Origin: CALANV01 sp036381615 | GTDB taxonomy: Bacteria; Pseudomonadota; Alphaproteobacteria; CACIAM-22H2 | Direction: 5' to 3' | Length of the DNA: 64,000 nt | Assembly (NCBI GenBank): GCA_036381615.1 | Contig: DASVCL010000079.1 | Location: forward strand, 1 to 64,000 | Shown: positions 1-8,246 of the stretch, in pieces | Numbering within the stretch: the first letter of the stretch is position 1 | How the letters are laid out: each line of letters starts with the position of its first letter | Notes under the pieces: model-generated | Databases searched by the model: none | Told to the model about the DNA's origin: nothing | Seen by the model: the letters and a program-made list of their open reading frames with translations, nothing else | Position numbers and translations under genes: made by a program

Positions 1-1
1 G

Positions 2-124
2 CTCCGAAAGGCAGCTGAACGCAGTGTCGAGGCAACATGGCAACGTATCGGAAGCCTGCTGGACCGCTTCCCGCCACAGGAATGCGCAAACTATCTCAGG
101 AACGCTGGCTATGCTTCGATCTAA
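2..124 (+). CDS. IS630-family transposase, C-terminal end only
   Basis: The first 40 codons of this frame, entering from outside the window, read as the C-terminus of an IS630/Tc1-type DDE transposase. The ending RFPPQECANYLRNAGYASI resembles the usual IS630 tail (F.P.EC.NY....GY). The gene is cut by the window edge, so its integrity is unknown. It stops only 12 bases before the stop codon of the converging TetR gene, so the right end of the insertion sequence must lie at or near position 139. I could not define the terminal inverted repeat without the left end. Family recognition rests on this short tail alone. Confidence 0.7.
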   Translation, partial: LRKAAERSVEATWQRIGSLLDRFPPQECANYLRNAGYASI

Positions 125-136
125 CGGGATTCCGGT

Positions 137-721
137 CTAGCCGGCCGCGACCTTCAGCGCCGCTTCGCGCGCCGTCTGCAAGGCGCGCTGTGATGCCGCC
201 GGATCGTCTTTCAGCGCCCGCGCCAGCAGCAGCCCGCCGACCAGCTGCGCCAGCAGCGCCTGGGCGCGGTCCTCCTGCTGGCGGCGCGTCGGCGCCGGGA
301 TCAGGTCGGCATAGATCGCCAGCAATCCGGCGATCCCGTCCCGGTAGGCTTTGCGCACGGCGCCGCCGGCGCGCGGCGCCTCCATGCCGAGCGCCGCCAT
401 CACGCAGCCGCGATCGGGCCGGTCGCGATGCGCCTCGGTCAGATAGAGGTCGATCACCGCGTCCAGGGCCCGGCCCGGCGGGGCGGCGCCAGCGCGGGCG
501 CGCAACTGGCTGCCAACATCGGCGAAGGCGGCTTCGATGGCGGCTGCCGTCAGATCCTCCTTGGAAGCGAAATGACGGTAGAAGCCGCCATGGGTCAGCC
601 CGGCCGCCGCCATCACCTCGGCCACGCCGGTTTCGGCCAGGCCCTTGATGCGGATCAGGCGGCCGGCCTTGTGCAGGATCTGCTGGCGGGTTTCGGCTTT
701 CTCTTCCGTGCTGCGGCGCAT
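137..721 (-). CDS. TetR/AcrR-family transcriptional repressor
   Basis: A 194-residue regulator. The N-terminal helix-turn-helix is clear: ETRQQILHKAGRLIRIKGL followed by GVAEVMAAAGLTHGGFYRHFASKEDL (about residues 10-55), typical of TetR proteins. The rest is an all-helical ligand-binding domain with the CVMAALGMEAPR segment seen in TetR_C groups. The start is the ATG at 721; an upstream in-frame extension is antisense to the thiolase. The gene is divergent from the thiolase/MFS pair, and a near-perfect palindrome (760-781) sits between them, so it probably represses that pair and itself. The inducing ligand is unknown. Confidence 0.9.
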   Translation of the reverse strand: MRRSTEEKAETRQQILHKAGRLIRIKGLAETGVAEVMAAAGLTHGGFYRHFASKEDLTAAAIEAAFADVGSQLRARAGAAPPGRALDAVIDLYLTEAHRDRPDRGCVMAALGMEAPRAGGAVRKAYRDGIAGLLAIYADLIPAPTRRQQEDRAQALLAQLVGGLLLARALKDDPAASQRALQTAREAALKVAAG

Positions 722-752
722 GGCGGCTCTTTTGCAATGCAAAAAATTTGGC

Positions 753-781
753 TTGACGATTAGATGATAGCTGTCATCTAA
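753..781 (+). promoter_or_regulatory. Promoter -35 with overlapping TetR-type operator palindrome
   Basis: A TTGACG box at 753-758 is followed by a 22-bp inverted repeat at 760-781 with 11-base arms (TTAGATGATAG / CTGTCATCTAA) and one mismatch. The palindrome covers the -35/-10 spacer and the expected -10 area of the thiolase promoter. Its place between a TetR gene and its divergent neighbour makes it the likely operator. Confidence 0.7.
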
Positions 782-814
782 ATAGATCGGCAAGAGAAAA
801 CAAGGAGAGCCGTC

Positions 815-2017
815 ATGTCCGTCGCCATCCATGCCCGAACCAGCGATCCCGTCGTCATCGCCTCCGCCATCCGCACGCCGCTCGGCCGCTTCGGCGGCGC
901 GCTGGCGCCGTTGCCGGCCAGCGAACTCGGCGCTGCCGTGATCAAGACGGCGCTCGCGCAGAGCGGCGTGCAGGGCGAGGAAGTCGATGAGGTGCTGATG
1001 GGCTGTGTGCTGCAGGCCGGCCAGGGCCAGGCGCCGGCACGCCAGGCGGCGCGCAAGGCAGGCCTGCCCGATCATGTCGGCGCCGTCACCGTGAACAAGG
1101 TCTGCGGCTCGGGCATGCGGGCGGCGATGTTCGCGCATGACATGCTGCTGGCCGGCTCGGCCCGGATCATGGTGGCCGGCGGCATGGAAAGCATGTCGAA
1201 TGCGCCCTTCCTGCTGCCGCAGATGCGTTTCGGCCGCAAGGCGGGTCATGCGACGGTCTACGATCACATGGCCCTGGACGGCCTGGAAGATGCCTATGAG
1301 CGCGATCGCGCCATGGGCACCTTCGGCGAGCAATGCGCCGAGAAATACGGCTTCACGCGGGCCGAGCAGGATGCCTATGCGATCGAGACGCTGACGCGGG
1401 CGCGCAAGGCGGTGGAAAACGGCTGGTCCGATGCTGAAATCGTCGCGCTGACGCCGGATGCGAAAACCGGCACCGTCGCGCGCGACGAGAATCCGCTGAA
1501 GGTGAATCCGGAGCGGATTCCGACCCTGAAAGCCGCGTTCAAGGAAAACGGCACGGTCACGCCGGCTTCCTCCAGCGCCAATGCCGACGGCGCCGCGGCC
1601 CTGGTGCTGATGCGCCGCTCCGAGGCGGAACGCCGCGGCCTGAACATCCGCGCCACCATCCTCGGCCATGCCGTGCATGCGCAGGAGCCGCAATGGTTCA
1701 CCACGGCGCCGATCCCGGCGATCCGCAAGCTGCTGGACCGTGTCGGCTGGAGCATCGGCGATGTCGACCTGTTCGAGATCAACGAGGCTTTCGCCGTCGT
1801 GCCGATGGCAGCGATGCGCGAGCTCAATATCGGCCATGACCGCGTCAACGTGCTGGGCGGCGCCTGCGCCATCGGGCATCCCATCGGTGCCACCGGCGCC
1901 CGCATCGTCGTCACGCTGCTGAACGCGCTGGACCGCGCCGGTGCCAGGCGCGGCATCGCCTCGCTGTGCATCGGCGGCGGCGAGGCGACGGCGGTGGCGC
2001 TGGAGCGCGCCGCCTGA
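815..2017 (+). CDS. Acetyl-CoA C-acyltransferase (thiolase)
   Basis: A 400-residue thiolase, normal for the family. The nucleophilic cysteine is C97 in VNKVCGSGMRA, and the C-terminal NEAFA, GGACAIGHPIGATGAR (catalytic His) and CIGGGEATAV (second catalytic Cys) motifs are all present. It should condense or cleave acyl-CoA and acetyl-CoA in the cytoplasm. Sequence alone does not separate a biosynthetic acetoacetyl-CoA thiolase from a 3-ketoacyl-CoA thiolase. The ATG at 815 follows a good AAGGAGAG ribosome site. It is divergent from the TetR gene and 15 bases upstream of an MFS exporter, so these probably form one repressible operon. Confidence 0.93.
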   Translation: MSVAIHARTSDPVVIASAIRTPLGRFGGALAPLPASELGAAVIKTALAQSGVQGEEVDEVLMGCVLQAGQGQAPARQAARKAGLPDHVGAVTVNKVCGSGMRAAMFAHDMLLAGSARIMVAGGMESMSNAPFLLPQMRFGRKAGHATVYDHMALDGLEDAYERDRAMGTFGEQCAEKYGFTRAEQDAYAIETLTRARKAVENGWSDAEIVALTPDAKTGTVARDENPLKVNPERIPTLKAAFKENGTVTPASSSANADGAAALVLMRRSEAERRGLNIRATILGHAVHAQEPQWFTTAPIPAIRKLLDRVGWSIGDVDLFEINEAFAVVPMAAMRELNIGHDRVNVLGGACAIGHPIGATGARIVVTLLNALDRAGARRGIASLCIGGGEATAVALERAA

Positions 2018-2032
2018 GCCGGGAGCGAAGCG

Positions 2033-3217
2033 ATGCGTCTGGGCTATGGCATCACCATCCTACTGCTGACCGTGCTGGCCGCGCTCGGCATGCTGTCCAC
2101 CAATATCTATCTCCCGGCCATGCCGGTGATCGGTCAGGCGCTGCATGCCGATGCGGCCGGCGTGCAGTTGACCCTGACCGTCTATCTGGCGGCGTTCGCA
2201 GCCGCGCAGCTCATCGTCGGGCCGCTTTCCGACCGCTATGGCCGGCGGCCGGTGCTGCTGGCCGGGCTGGTGCTGTTCATCGCCGGCACGGCGGCCTGCC
2301 TTCTGGCCGCCGGGATCGCGACGATGATCGGCGGCCGCATGCTGCAGGCCCTGGGCGCCTGCGCCGCATCCGTGGTCGGCCGTGCCATGGCGCGCGATCT
2401 TTTCGAGGGCGCGGCGCTGGGCAAGGCGCTGGGCCTGATCATGACCGGGGTCGCCGTGGCGCCGGGCTTCGGGCCCCTGCTCGGCGGCGTCCTGCAGGAG
2501 GCCTTCGGCTGGCGCAGCGCCTTTGCCTTCGTCGCCCTGGTCGGTGCGGCGGTCCTGGCCGCGGTGCTTGCCGGCATCAGCGAGACGCGGCCGGCGGCGA
2601 CGGTGCGCCCCACGGCGGCGACGATAGCAGGCGGCTACGGGTTGCTGCTGTCGACCGGCGCCTTCCTGATTCCGGCGCTCGCCACCACGGCGGCCATCGG
2701 CGCCCTGTTCGCCTTCTTCGCCGCCTCGCCGGCGGTGTTCATCGAAGCGTTCGGCCTCTCGCCCATCGGCTATGGCCTCGTGTCGGCGGGGACGGTGTTC
2801 GGCGTCTTCGCCGGCGGATATGCCGCGCCGCGGCTGATGCGGCGGGCCGGCGCGATGCCGTCCATCCGTATCGGCCTGATTCTCGTGCTCGGCGGCGCGG
2901 CTCTGCTCTGGCTGGCGGATCGGAACGGCGGCGATCTCGCCGGCGCCATACTGGCGCTGCTGGTCTTCCTGTTCGGCATGGGCATCGTCAACCCGCTGGC
3001 CGTGGCCGCCGCCCTGCAGCCATTTCCGCAGCGGGCCGGCGCCGCCTCGGCATTGATCGGCGCATTGCAGATGGCCGGCGCCGCCGCCGGCGCGGCCCTC
3101 GTCAGTCTGCTGCCGCTGCCGGCGATCGAGGCGATGCCGGCTGCGATGTTCGCTGCGGCGCTGCTCGGCCTGATCGGCGCGATCCGGCAGCCGGCGGCGG
3201 CGGCGCAGACGGCCTAG
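2033..3217 (+). CDS. Bcr/CflA-family MFS drug-efflux transporter
   Basis: A 394-residue membrane protein with about 12 hydrophobic segments. It shows the Bcr/CflA signature: STNIYLPAMPVI in helix 1, motif A as GPLSDRYGRRPVLL after helix 2, and GVAVAPGFGPLLGGVLQEAFGWRSAF in helix 5. Members are inner-membrane proton-coupled exporters of small drugs. It follows the thiolase by 15 bases and probably shares its TetR-controlled promoter. Its TAG stop overlaps the stop of the converging hydrolase within CTAG at 3214-3217. Confidence 0.9.
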   Translation: MRLGYGITILLLTVLAALGMLSTNIYLPAMPVIGQALHADAAGVQLTLTVYLAAFAAAQLIVGPLSDRYGRRPVLLAGLVLFIAGTAACLLAAGIATMIGGRMLQALGACAASVVGRAMARDLFEGAALGKALGLIMTGVAVAPGFGPLLGGVLQEAFGWRSAFAFVALVGAAVLAAVLAGISETRPAATVRPTAATIAGGYGLLLSTGAFLIPALATTAAIGALFAFFAASPAVFIEAFGLSPIGYGLVSAGTVFGVFAGGYAAPRLMRRAGAMPSIRIGLILVLGGAALLWLADRNGGDLAGAILALLVFLFGMGIVNPLAVAAALQPFPQRAGAASALIGALQMAGAAAGAALVSLLPLPAIEAMPAAMFAAALLGLIGAIRQPAAAAQTA

Positions 3218-4209
3218 GGTCTTTCCCCGATAGCCCAGGGGCGGCTCGTATCGGCCGGCGCGGCGGCGCCGACGAAGCGCAGCAGCATACTGTGCACCTG
3301 CGGATCGCTCAGCAGCCGGCGGTGGCCCAGGCCGTCGAGAATGCGCAGCTCGGCGCGCGGCCAGGTGGCGGCATTCTCGCGGCTATGCTGCAGCGGCACC
3401 ACGCGGTCGTCGCGGCTATGCAGGATCAAGCCAGGCGCAGAGAGCTGGCGCAGCTTCGGCGGAAGATGGAGCGAGTCGAGGCTGCGGCCGGTCAGCCGCT
3501 CGATGGCGGCAAAACTCATCGCCGTCTGCCGCGCATCGAGGCCGAGCATCGCCATCAGCGTGTGGGCGAACAGCCTGGAATGATTGGGCGCCGCCAGAAT
3601 GGCGAAGCGCTCGGCCGGCAATCCCTGTTCGGTGGCAGCCAGAAGCGCGGCCGTACCGCCGAGCGAATGGGCGATCACCGCCTTGAACGGCGTCATCTGC
3701 AGCGCCTCGGCCTCGCGGCCGAGTGCCGCGATCGCCGCGGCCAGCATCGGCAGGGGCGTGATCCTGTTTGGCGGCAGGGGCGAGCGGCCATGGCCGGGCA
3801 GGTCGAGGGTGAGCACCCTATGGCCCGTCTGCACCAGACGTTCGGCCAGCGGCGCCAGGCTGACATGGTCGTCCTCCCAGCCATGCACCAGCAGGGCCGC
3901 CGGGCCGGTCGGGTTGCAATCATGGCCTTGGCACCAGGCCGCCACCATGCCATGAGGCGTTTCGACCGCCAGGCATGTTTCACGAGAAACATCCCCGGAA
4001 CGGGTGACGCCAACCTGCCCGCGGGCCATAAAGCCGGCCGGCGCGGCGATGAGCCGGCGGCGCGGGGCGAGGAAAAGCCGGGCAACCCGGTCGGCCGCCC
4101 GACCAGGGGCAACCCAGAAGGAGCTACGGATCAGGGCGCGGCGGATGAGCAGGTTGGTAATAGTGCGAATGTTCGTTCTATTTTTGACGGAAGGCTGTGG
4201 ATGCGGCAT
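3214..4209 (-). CDS. Alpha/beta hydrolase (serine esterase/lipase-like)
   Basis: About 331 residues from the ATG at 4209, which has GGAG about ten bases upstream; the frame stays open further upstream without a better start. The fold is marked by LLVHGWEDDHVSLAPLAERL (oxyanion HGW), LDLPGHGRS, the nucleophile elbow AHSLGG and ILHSRDDRVVP (acid), and the catalytic His is probably in LDGLGHRR. It should hydrolyse an ester or similar bond; the substrate cannot be predicted. A 14-bp palindrome at 4248-4261 lies just upstream of the start, suggesting repressor control. Confidence 0.85.
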   Translation of the reverse strand: MPHPQPSVKNRTNIRTITNLLIRRALIRSSFWVAPGRAADRVARLFLAPRRRLIAAPAGFMARGQVGVTRSGDVSRETCLAVETPHGMVAAWCQGHDCNPTGPAALLVHGWEDDHVSLAPLAERLVQTGHRVLTLDLPGHGRSPLPPNRITPLPMLAAAIAALGREAEALQMTPFKAVIAHSLGGTAALLAATEQGLPAERFAILAAPNHSRLFAHTLMAMLGLDARQTAMSFAAIERLTGRSLDSLHLPPKLRQLSAPGLILHSRDDRVVPLQHSRENAATWPRAELRILDGLGHRRLLSDPQVHSMLLRFVGAAAPADTSRPWAIGERP

Positions 4210-4247
4210 GGGGAGGCTCCGGCTGTGGGGGCGGAGTTCCAGAATAG

Positions 4248-4261
4248 CGAACGATCGTTCG
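4248..4261. promoter_or_regulatory. Perfect 14-bp palindrome upstream of the hydrolase
   Basis: CGAACGATCGTTCG is a perfect inverted repeat 39-52 bases upstream of the hydrolase ATG, the right place for a repressor operator. A related palindrome, AGAACGGTCGTTCT, lies at 4749-4762. I infer a TetR-type site from size and symmetry only; the cognate regulator is not obvious. Confidence 0.5.
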
Positions 4262-4364
4262 ATTGCAAGCCCGCCGACGCCAGGGGCCTCCAGCAAAACT
4301 TGAAAAACGGCGATAATCCGCCATCATATGGATGGGTCCAGCTCCAGCCAGAAGGGGTGTAGTT

Positions 4365-4731
4365 GTGAAAACCGGGACAATCGTGGCAGCCCTTTTGCTC
4401 GCCGCGTCGCCTCCCGCCCTCGCGGCAGATCTGCCAAAAAACTGCGACTGGTCCGGCGCAAAGCCCGGCTGTCGCGACAGCTGCACCGAGGCACCTTGCG
4501 GCGACAGCATGCTCGACGCCGCGGACGAAGCCGGCCTGGGCTAGCAGCTCGGCGCCGGCATCGAGCACGCGCTGACCGACCTGGAGCCTCAAGGCCGAAT
4601 ACGCCTGTTTCGATTTCGGCGATATGACGCCCTCGGGAGTCGCCCGGGGCGGGTCATTCGCCGGAACCCACGACAGCGTCAAAGCGGACCTGTCCGTCCA
4701 TATCGCGAAGATCGGCGTCAATTACCGCTTC
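4365..4731 (+). pseudogene. Degraded outer-membrane beta-barrel protein (Omp25-like)
   Basis: A GTG at 4365 with an AAGGGG ribosome site opens a typical signal peptide (MKTGTIVAALLLAASPPALAA) followed by DLPKNCDWSG. After 59 codons an in-frame TAG (4542-4544) sits where the family has a Trp. The same frame then resumes as QLGAGIEHALTD. A one-base shift moves the reading to WSLKAEYACFDFG and on to SVKADLSVHIAKIGVNYRF, the classic last beta-strand of alphaproteobacterial OMP_b-brl porins. The normal stop after the final Phe is missing. Most of the barrel (over 100 residues) is deleted. This is a dead gene. Confidence 0.8.
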
Positions 4732-4748
4732 CAAGCACCCTTTTTTCG

Positions 4749-4762
4749 AGAACGGTCGTTCT
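4749..4762. repeat. Second GAACG..CGTTC palindrome
   Basis: AGAACGGTCGTTCT is a 14-bp palindrome of the same family as 4248-4261. It lies just past the dead porin and downstream of the converging YbjQ-like gene, so it is not in an obvious promoter. It may be a leftover operator. A third, imperfect copy lies inside the hydrolase start region near 4167-4178. Confidence 0.4.
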
Positions 4763-4801
4763 GTTTCAAGCCCGGATTTTTGCAAATGCGACAATCCGGC
4801 C

Positions 4802-5125
4802 TCACCCCAGCTTTACCGCCGTGCCGTTGGCGGCAACCATCAGCATCTGCCGGTCCTTGCCGCCGAGCGACTGGTAATCCAGGTCCATGCCGACGATGGC
4901 GTCGGCGCCGAGCGCCTTGGCCTCTTCCGCCATCGCCTCCAGGGCCAGAGCCTTGGCCTTGCGCAGCTCCTTCTCGTAGCCGCCGGAACGGCCGCCCAGG
5001 ATATCGGTGATGCCGGCAAACAGATCCCGGAAGACATTGGTGCCCATCACGGCCTCGCCGGACACGATGCCCAGATAGGCCGCGATCCGCTTGCCCTCGA
5101 TGCCGTCGGTGCTGGTGATGATCAT
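4802..5125 (-). CDS. YbjQ/UPF0145 family heavy-metal-binding-domain protein
   Basis: A 107-residue cytoplasmic protein. It has the YbjQ pattern: IITSTDGIEGKRIAAYLGIVSGEAVMGTNVFRDLFAGITDILGGRSGGYEKEL, then ALEAMAEEAKALGADAIVGMDLDYQSLG and a C-terminal strand AANGTAVKL. Family members form beta-rich pentamers; their function is not settled. I start it at the ATG at 5125, which has a GGAGAGGGAG ribosome site; the longer frame to 5161 lacks support. It is divergent from the LolA-like gene. Confidence 0.88.
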   Translation of the reverse strand: MIITSTDGIEGKRIAAYLGIVSGEAVMGTNVFRDLFAGITDILGGRSGGYEKELRKAKALALEAMAEEAKALGADAIVGMDLDYQSLGGKDRQMLMVAANGTAVKLG

Positions 5126-5197
5126 GGCGCGCTCCCTCTCCTGGCCTCTGCTGGCCGTCACCAGATCAATAAAGCAGTGAATTCACAGGAAAGTAAA

Positions 5198-5932
5198 ATG
5201 GCGGCCTTGATTTCGCCATGTCCGGCGGATACGCCTCCAGCTATGACGTCTACCCTTCCAGACCGCGCCCTCAACCGCCGCCGCTTCATCCTGGCCATGG
5301 CCATCGCCGCCGCAGCCGCGCAGGTCCGGCTGCCGCGCGCCTATGCCGCCGTCACCGCGCCGAATGCCAGGCTGACCGAGCAGGACCGCGCCGATCTCAA
5401 GCGCATCGCCGACTATTTCAACCAGGTGCGCACCATGAAGGGGCGCTTTTTGCAGGTCGGGCCCGATGGCGGCGCGGCCGAGGGCGATGTCTATATGAGC
5501 CGGCCCGGGCGCTTCCGCTTCGAGTTCGACCCGCCGGTGCCGATGCTGATCGTCTCCGACGGCGCCTATATCATCATGGAAGACCGCGAACTGAAATCGG
5601 TGGAGCGCATCCCGCTGACCGCCACGCCGCTCGACCTCCTGCTGCGCGACGAGGTGAAATTCGACGACAGCGTCGGCATCTCCAATATCGAGCGCGGTGC
5701 CGCGATCCTGCGCGTCACCCTGTTCGAGCCGGCGCGGCCGAAGGAGGGCTCGCTGACCATCGTCTTCGGCGACAAGCCGCTCGAATTCGCCGGCTGGGTC
5801 GTCACCGACGCCGAGGGCAAGACCACCTCGATCTCGCTGACCAGGATGGATTTCAACCCGGATCTGCCGAGCCGGCTGTTCAGCTATGGCGACCGCCCGG
5901 CGCAGCAACGCGAGCTGATGCGCCGCCGCTGA
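5198..5932 (+). CDS. lolA: LolA-like outer-membrane lipoprotein carrier protein
   Basis: About 244 residues with an N-terminal export signal containing NRRRF before a hydrophobic run (FILAMAIAAAAAQVRLPRAYA), which looks Tat-like. The mature part matches LolA: DYFNQVRTMKGRFLQVGPDGGAAEGDVYMSRPGRFRFEFDPP, then LIVSDGAYIIMEDRELKSVERIPL and TPLDLLLRD. The role is periplasmic chaperoning of lipoproteins to the outer membrane. The ATG at 5198 has AGGA seven bases upstream. A GTG at 5177 and an ATG at 5242 are alternatives. The extended N-terminus and Tat-like signal are a little unusual for LolA. Confidence 0.85.
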   Translation: MAALISPCPADTPPAMTSTLPDRALNRRRFILAMAIAAAAAQVRLPRAYAAVTAPNARLTEQDRADLKRIADYFNQVRTMKGRFLQVGPDGGAAEGDVYMSRPGRFRFEFDPPVPMLIVSDGAYIIMEDRELKSVERIPLTATPLDLLLRDEVKFDDSVGISNIERGAAILRVTLFEPARPKEGSLTIVFGDKPLEFAGWVVTDAEGKTTSISLTRMDFNPDLPSRLFSYGDRPAQQRELMRRR

Positions 5933-6051
5933 GCGGGAATTATGCCAAACCACAAGCCGGAATTGTTGTTCGGGGCGGCGCGCCCCGCCCGCAACCTGGT
6001 GCAAGTGCGTGAACTTTCGTCGAAAACCCAGCATTTGATCCGGGGCAAAGG

Positions 6052-6079
6052 TTGCAGCCATTCGGAAGGCTGCTATAAC
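6052..6079 (+). promoter_or_regulatory. Sigma70-type promoter of the suc operon
   Basis: TTGCAG (6052-6057) and TATAAC (6074-6079) are separated by 16 bases, and the -10 box ends 67 bases before the sucC ATG. This is the only strong promoter pair in the 214-base gap between lolA and sucC. A GC-rich inverted repeat (GGGGCG / CGCCCC) near 5974-5990 may end the lolA transcript. Confidence 0.6.
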
Positions 6080-6146
6080 CTCGGCCCCGAACGGCAATCC
6101 GCACCAACCAGGGCCTCTGCCCCCGGTCTGAAATCCGTAGGTCAGC

Positions 6147-7316
6147 ATGAACATCCATGAATATCAGGCGAAGAGCCTGCTCGCGAAATACGGCGTCGCC
6201 GTTCCCCGCGGCGGCGTCGCCTTCTCGCCCGATGAAGCCAAAACCGTGGCCCGCCAGCTCGGCGGTCCCGTCTGGGTGGTCAAGGCCCAGATTCACGCCG
6301 GCGGCCGCGGCAAGGCCGGCGGCGTCAAGGTGGTCAAATCGCTCGACGATGTCGAGGAAAACGCCAAGAAAATGCTGGGCATGACCCTGGTGACGCACCA
6401 GACCGGCCCGGAAGGCAAGGTGGTCAAGCGTCTCTATATCGAGGAAGGCTGCGACATCAAGCGCGAGCTGTATCTGTCGCTGCTGGTCGACCGCGCCACC
6501 TCGCGCATTACCGTGATGGCCTCCACCGAGGGTGGCATGGAGATCGAAGAGGTCGCCGCCAAGCATCCGGAAAAGATCCTGAAGGTGGCGATCGACCCGG
6601 TCACCGGCATGCAGCCCTACCATGCGCGCCGAATCGCCTTCGGCCTCGGCCTGGAAGGCAAGCAGGTGGCCTCGGCGGTCAAGTTCATGCTGGCGATGTA
6701 CGAGGCTTTCGTCGGCCTCGATGCCAGCATCGTCGAGATCAACCCGCTGGTGGTGACCGGCGCGGGCGAGATGATCGCGCTCGACGCCAAGATGAATTTC
6801 GACGACAACGCGCTGTATCGGCACAAGGATGTCGAGGATATGCGCGATCCGGACGAGGAGGATGCCTCCGAGCTGGAAGCCGCGAAATGGTCGCTCAACT
6901 ACGTCAAGCTCGACGGCGAGATCGGCTGCATGGTCAACGGCGCCGGCCTCGCGATGGCGACCATGGACATCATCAAGCTGTACGGCTCCGAGCCGGCCAA
7001 CTTCCTCGATGTCGGCGGCGGCGCCACCAAGGAACGCGTCACGGCGGCCTTCAAGATCATCCTCAAGGATCCGAACGTCAAAGGCATCCTGGTCAACATC
7101 TTCGGCGGCATCATGCGCTGCGACATCATCGCCGAGGGCGTCGTCGCTGCCGCCCGCGAGGTGAAGCTGAGCGTGCCGCTGGTGGTGCGCCTCGAAGGCA
7201 CCAATGTCGATCTGGGCAAGAAGATCATGGCCGAATCGGGCCTGCCGATCATCTCTGCCGACAATCTTGCCGATGCCGCCGAGAAGGTGGTCAAGGCCGT
7301 CAAGGGAGCCAAGTAA
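6147..7316 (+). CDS. sucC: Succinate-CoA ligase, beta subunit
   Basis: A 389-residue ATP-grasp protein, standard length. It begins NIHEYQAKSLLAKYGV, has the nucleotide-binding VVKAQIHAGGRGKAGGVKV and IEINPLVVT segments, and the C-terminal CoA-ligase region DVGGGATKERV...GILVNIFGGIMRCDIIAEG. With SucD it makes succinate and ATP or GTP from succinyl-CoA in the TCA cycle. It is the first gene of sucC-sucD-sucA-sucB; its TAA is directly followed by the sucD ATG, so the two subunits are probably translationally coupled. Confidence 0.98.
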   Translation: MNIHEYQAKSLLAKYGVAVPRGGVAFSPDEAKTVARQLGGPVWVVKAQIHAGGRGKAGGVKVVKSLDDVEENAKKMLGMTLVTHQTGPEGKVVKRLYIEEGCDIKRELYLSLLVDRATSRITVMASTEGGMEIEEVAAKHPEKILKVAIDPVTGMQPYHARRIAFGLGLEGKQVASAVKFMLAMYEAFVGLDASIVEINPLVVTGAGEMIALDAKMNFDDNALYRHKDVEDMRDPDEEDASELEAAKWSLNYVKLDGEIGCMVNGAGLAMATMDIIKLYGSEPANFLDVGGGATKERVTAAFKIILKDPNVKGILVNIFGGIMRCDIIAEGVVAAAREVKLSVPLVVRLEGTNVDLGKKIMAESGLPIISADNLADAAEKVVKAVKGAK

Positions 7317-8195
7317 ATGGCTGTTCTCGTCAACAAGGACACCAAGGTCATCTGCCAGGGCATTACCGGCAGCCAGGGCACCTTCCATACCGAACAGGCG
7401 ATCGCCTACGGCACCAAGATGGTCGGCGGCACCTCGCCGGGCAAGGGCGGCTCGACCCATCTCGGCCTGCCGGTGTTCAACACGGTTGCCGAAGCGGTCG
7501 CCAAGACCGGCGCCACGGCCTCGGTGATCTACGTGCCGCCGCCGGGCGCCGCCGATTCGATCCTGGAAGCGATCGACGCCGAGATTCCGCTGGTGGTCTG
7601 CATCACCGAGGGCATTCCGGTGCTCGACATGGTCAAGGTCAAGCGGGCGCTGGCCGGCTCCAGGACCCGTCTGATCGGGCCGAACTGCCCGGGCGTGATC
7701 ACGCCGGGCGAATGCAAGATCGGCATCATGCCGGGCCATATCCATCGCCGCGGCAAGGTCGGCATCGTCTCGCGGTCGGGCACGCTGACCTATGAGGCGG
7801 TGGCGCAGACCACGGCGGCCGGCCTCGGCCAGACCACCTGCATCGGCATCGGCGGCGATCCGGTCAACGGCACCAACTTCATCGACGCGCTCGACCTTTT
7901 CCTCGGCGACAAGGAAACCGAGTGCATCATCATGATCGGCGAGATCGGCGGCAGCGCCGAGGAAGAGGCCGCCGAGTTCCTGAAAAAGTCGAAGGTGAAG
8001 AAGCCGACCGTCGGCTTCATCGCCGGACGTACCGCGCCGCCGGGCCGCCGCATGGGCCATGCCGGTGCGATCATCTCGGGCGGCAAGGGCGATGCCAATA
8101 CCAAGCTGGATGCCATGCGATCGGCCGGCATCCGCGTCTCCGACAGTCCGGCGGCGCTCGGCACCACCCTGGTCGATCTGTTGAACGGGAAGTAA
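7317..8195 (+). CDS. sucD: Succinate-CoA ligase, alpha subunit
   Basis: A 292-residue alpha subunit with the CoA-binding Rossmann domain (KVICQGITGSQGTFHTEQAIAYGTKMVGG) and the phosphohistidine region around MGHAGAIISGGKGDA (about residue 245). SRSGTLTYEA and GIGGDPVNGTNF are also typical. It is coupled to sucC and followed after 51 bases by sucA. All five His codons here are CAT, unlike genes to the right of 10 kb. Confidence 0.98.
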   Translation: MAVLVNKDTKVICQGITGSQGTFHTEQAIAYGTKMVGGTSPGKGGSTHLGLPVFNTVAEAVAKTGATASVIYVPPPGAADSILEAIDAEIPLVVCITEGIPVLDMVKVKRALAGSRTRLIGPNCPGVITPGECKIGIMPGHIHRRGKVGIVSRSGTLTYEAVAQTTAAGLGQTTCIGIGGDPVNGTNFIDALDLFLGDKETECIIMIGEIGGSAEEEAAEFLKKSKVKKPTVGFIAGRTAPPGRRMGHAGAIISGGKGDANTKLDAMRSAGIRVSDSPAALGTTLVDLLNGK

Positions 8196-8246
8196 CGGAA
8201 AGCAGAAAGAGGGCGGCGCCGGCCAACAAGCGGCGCCACGACATAG

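Noticed and set aside
137..1879. 580-codon minus-strand frame joining TetR with the antisense of thiolase
   Set aside because: Only the part from 721 downward resembles a protein (TetR); the rest is antisense to the thiolase and its operator.
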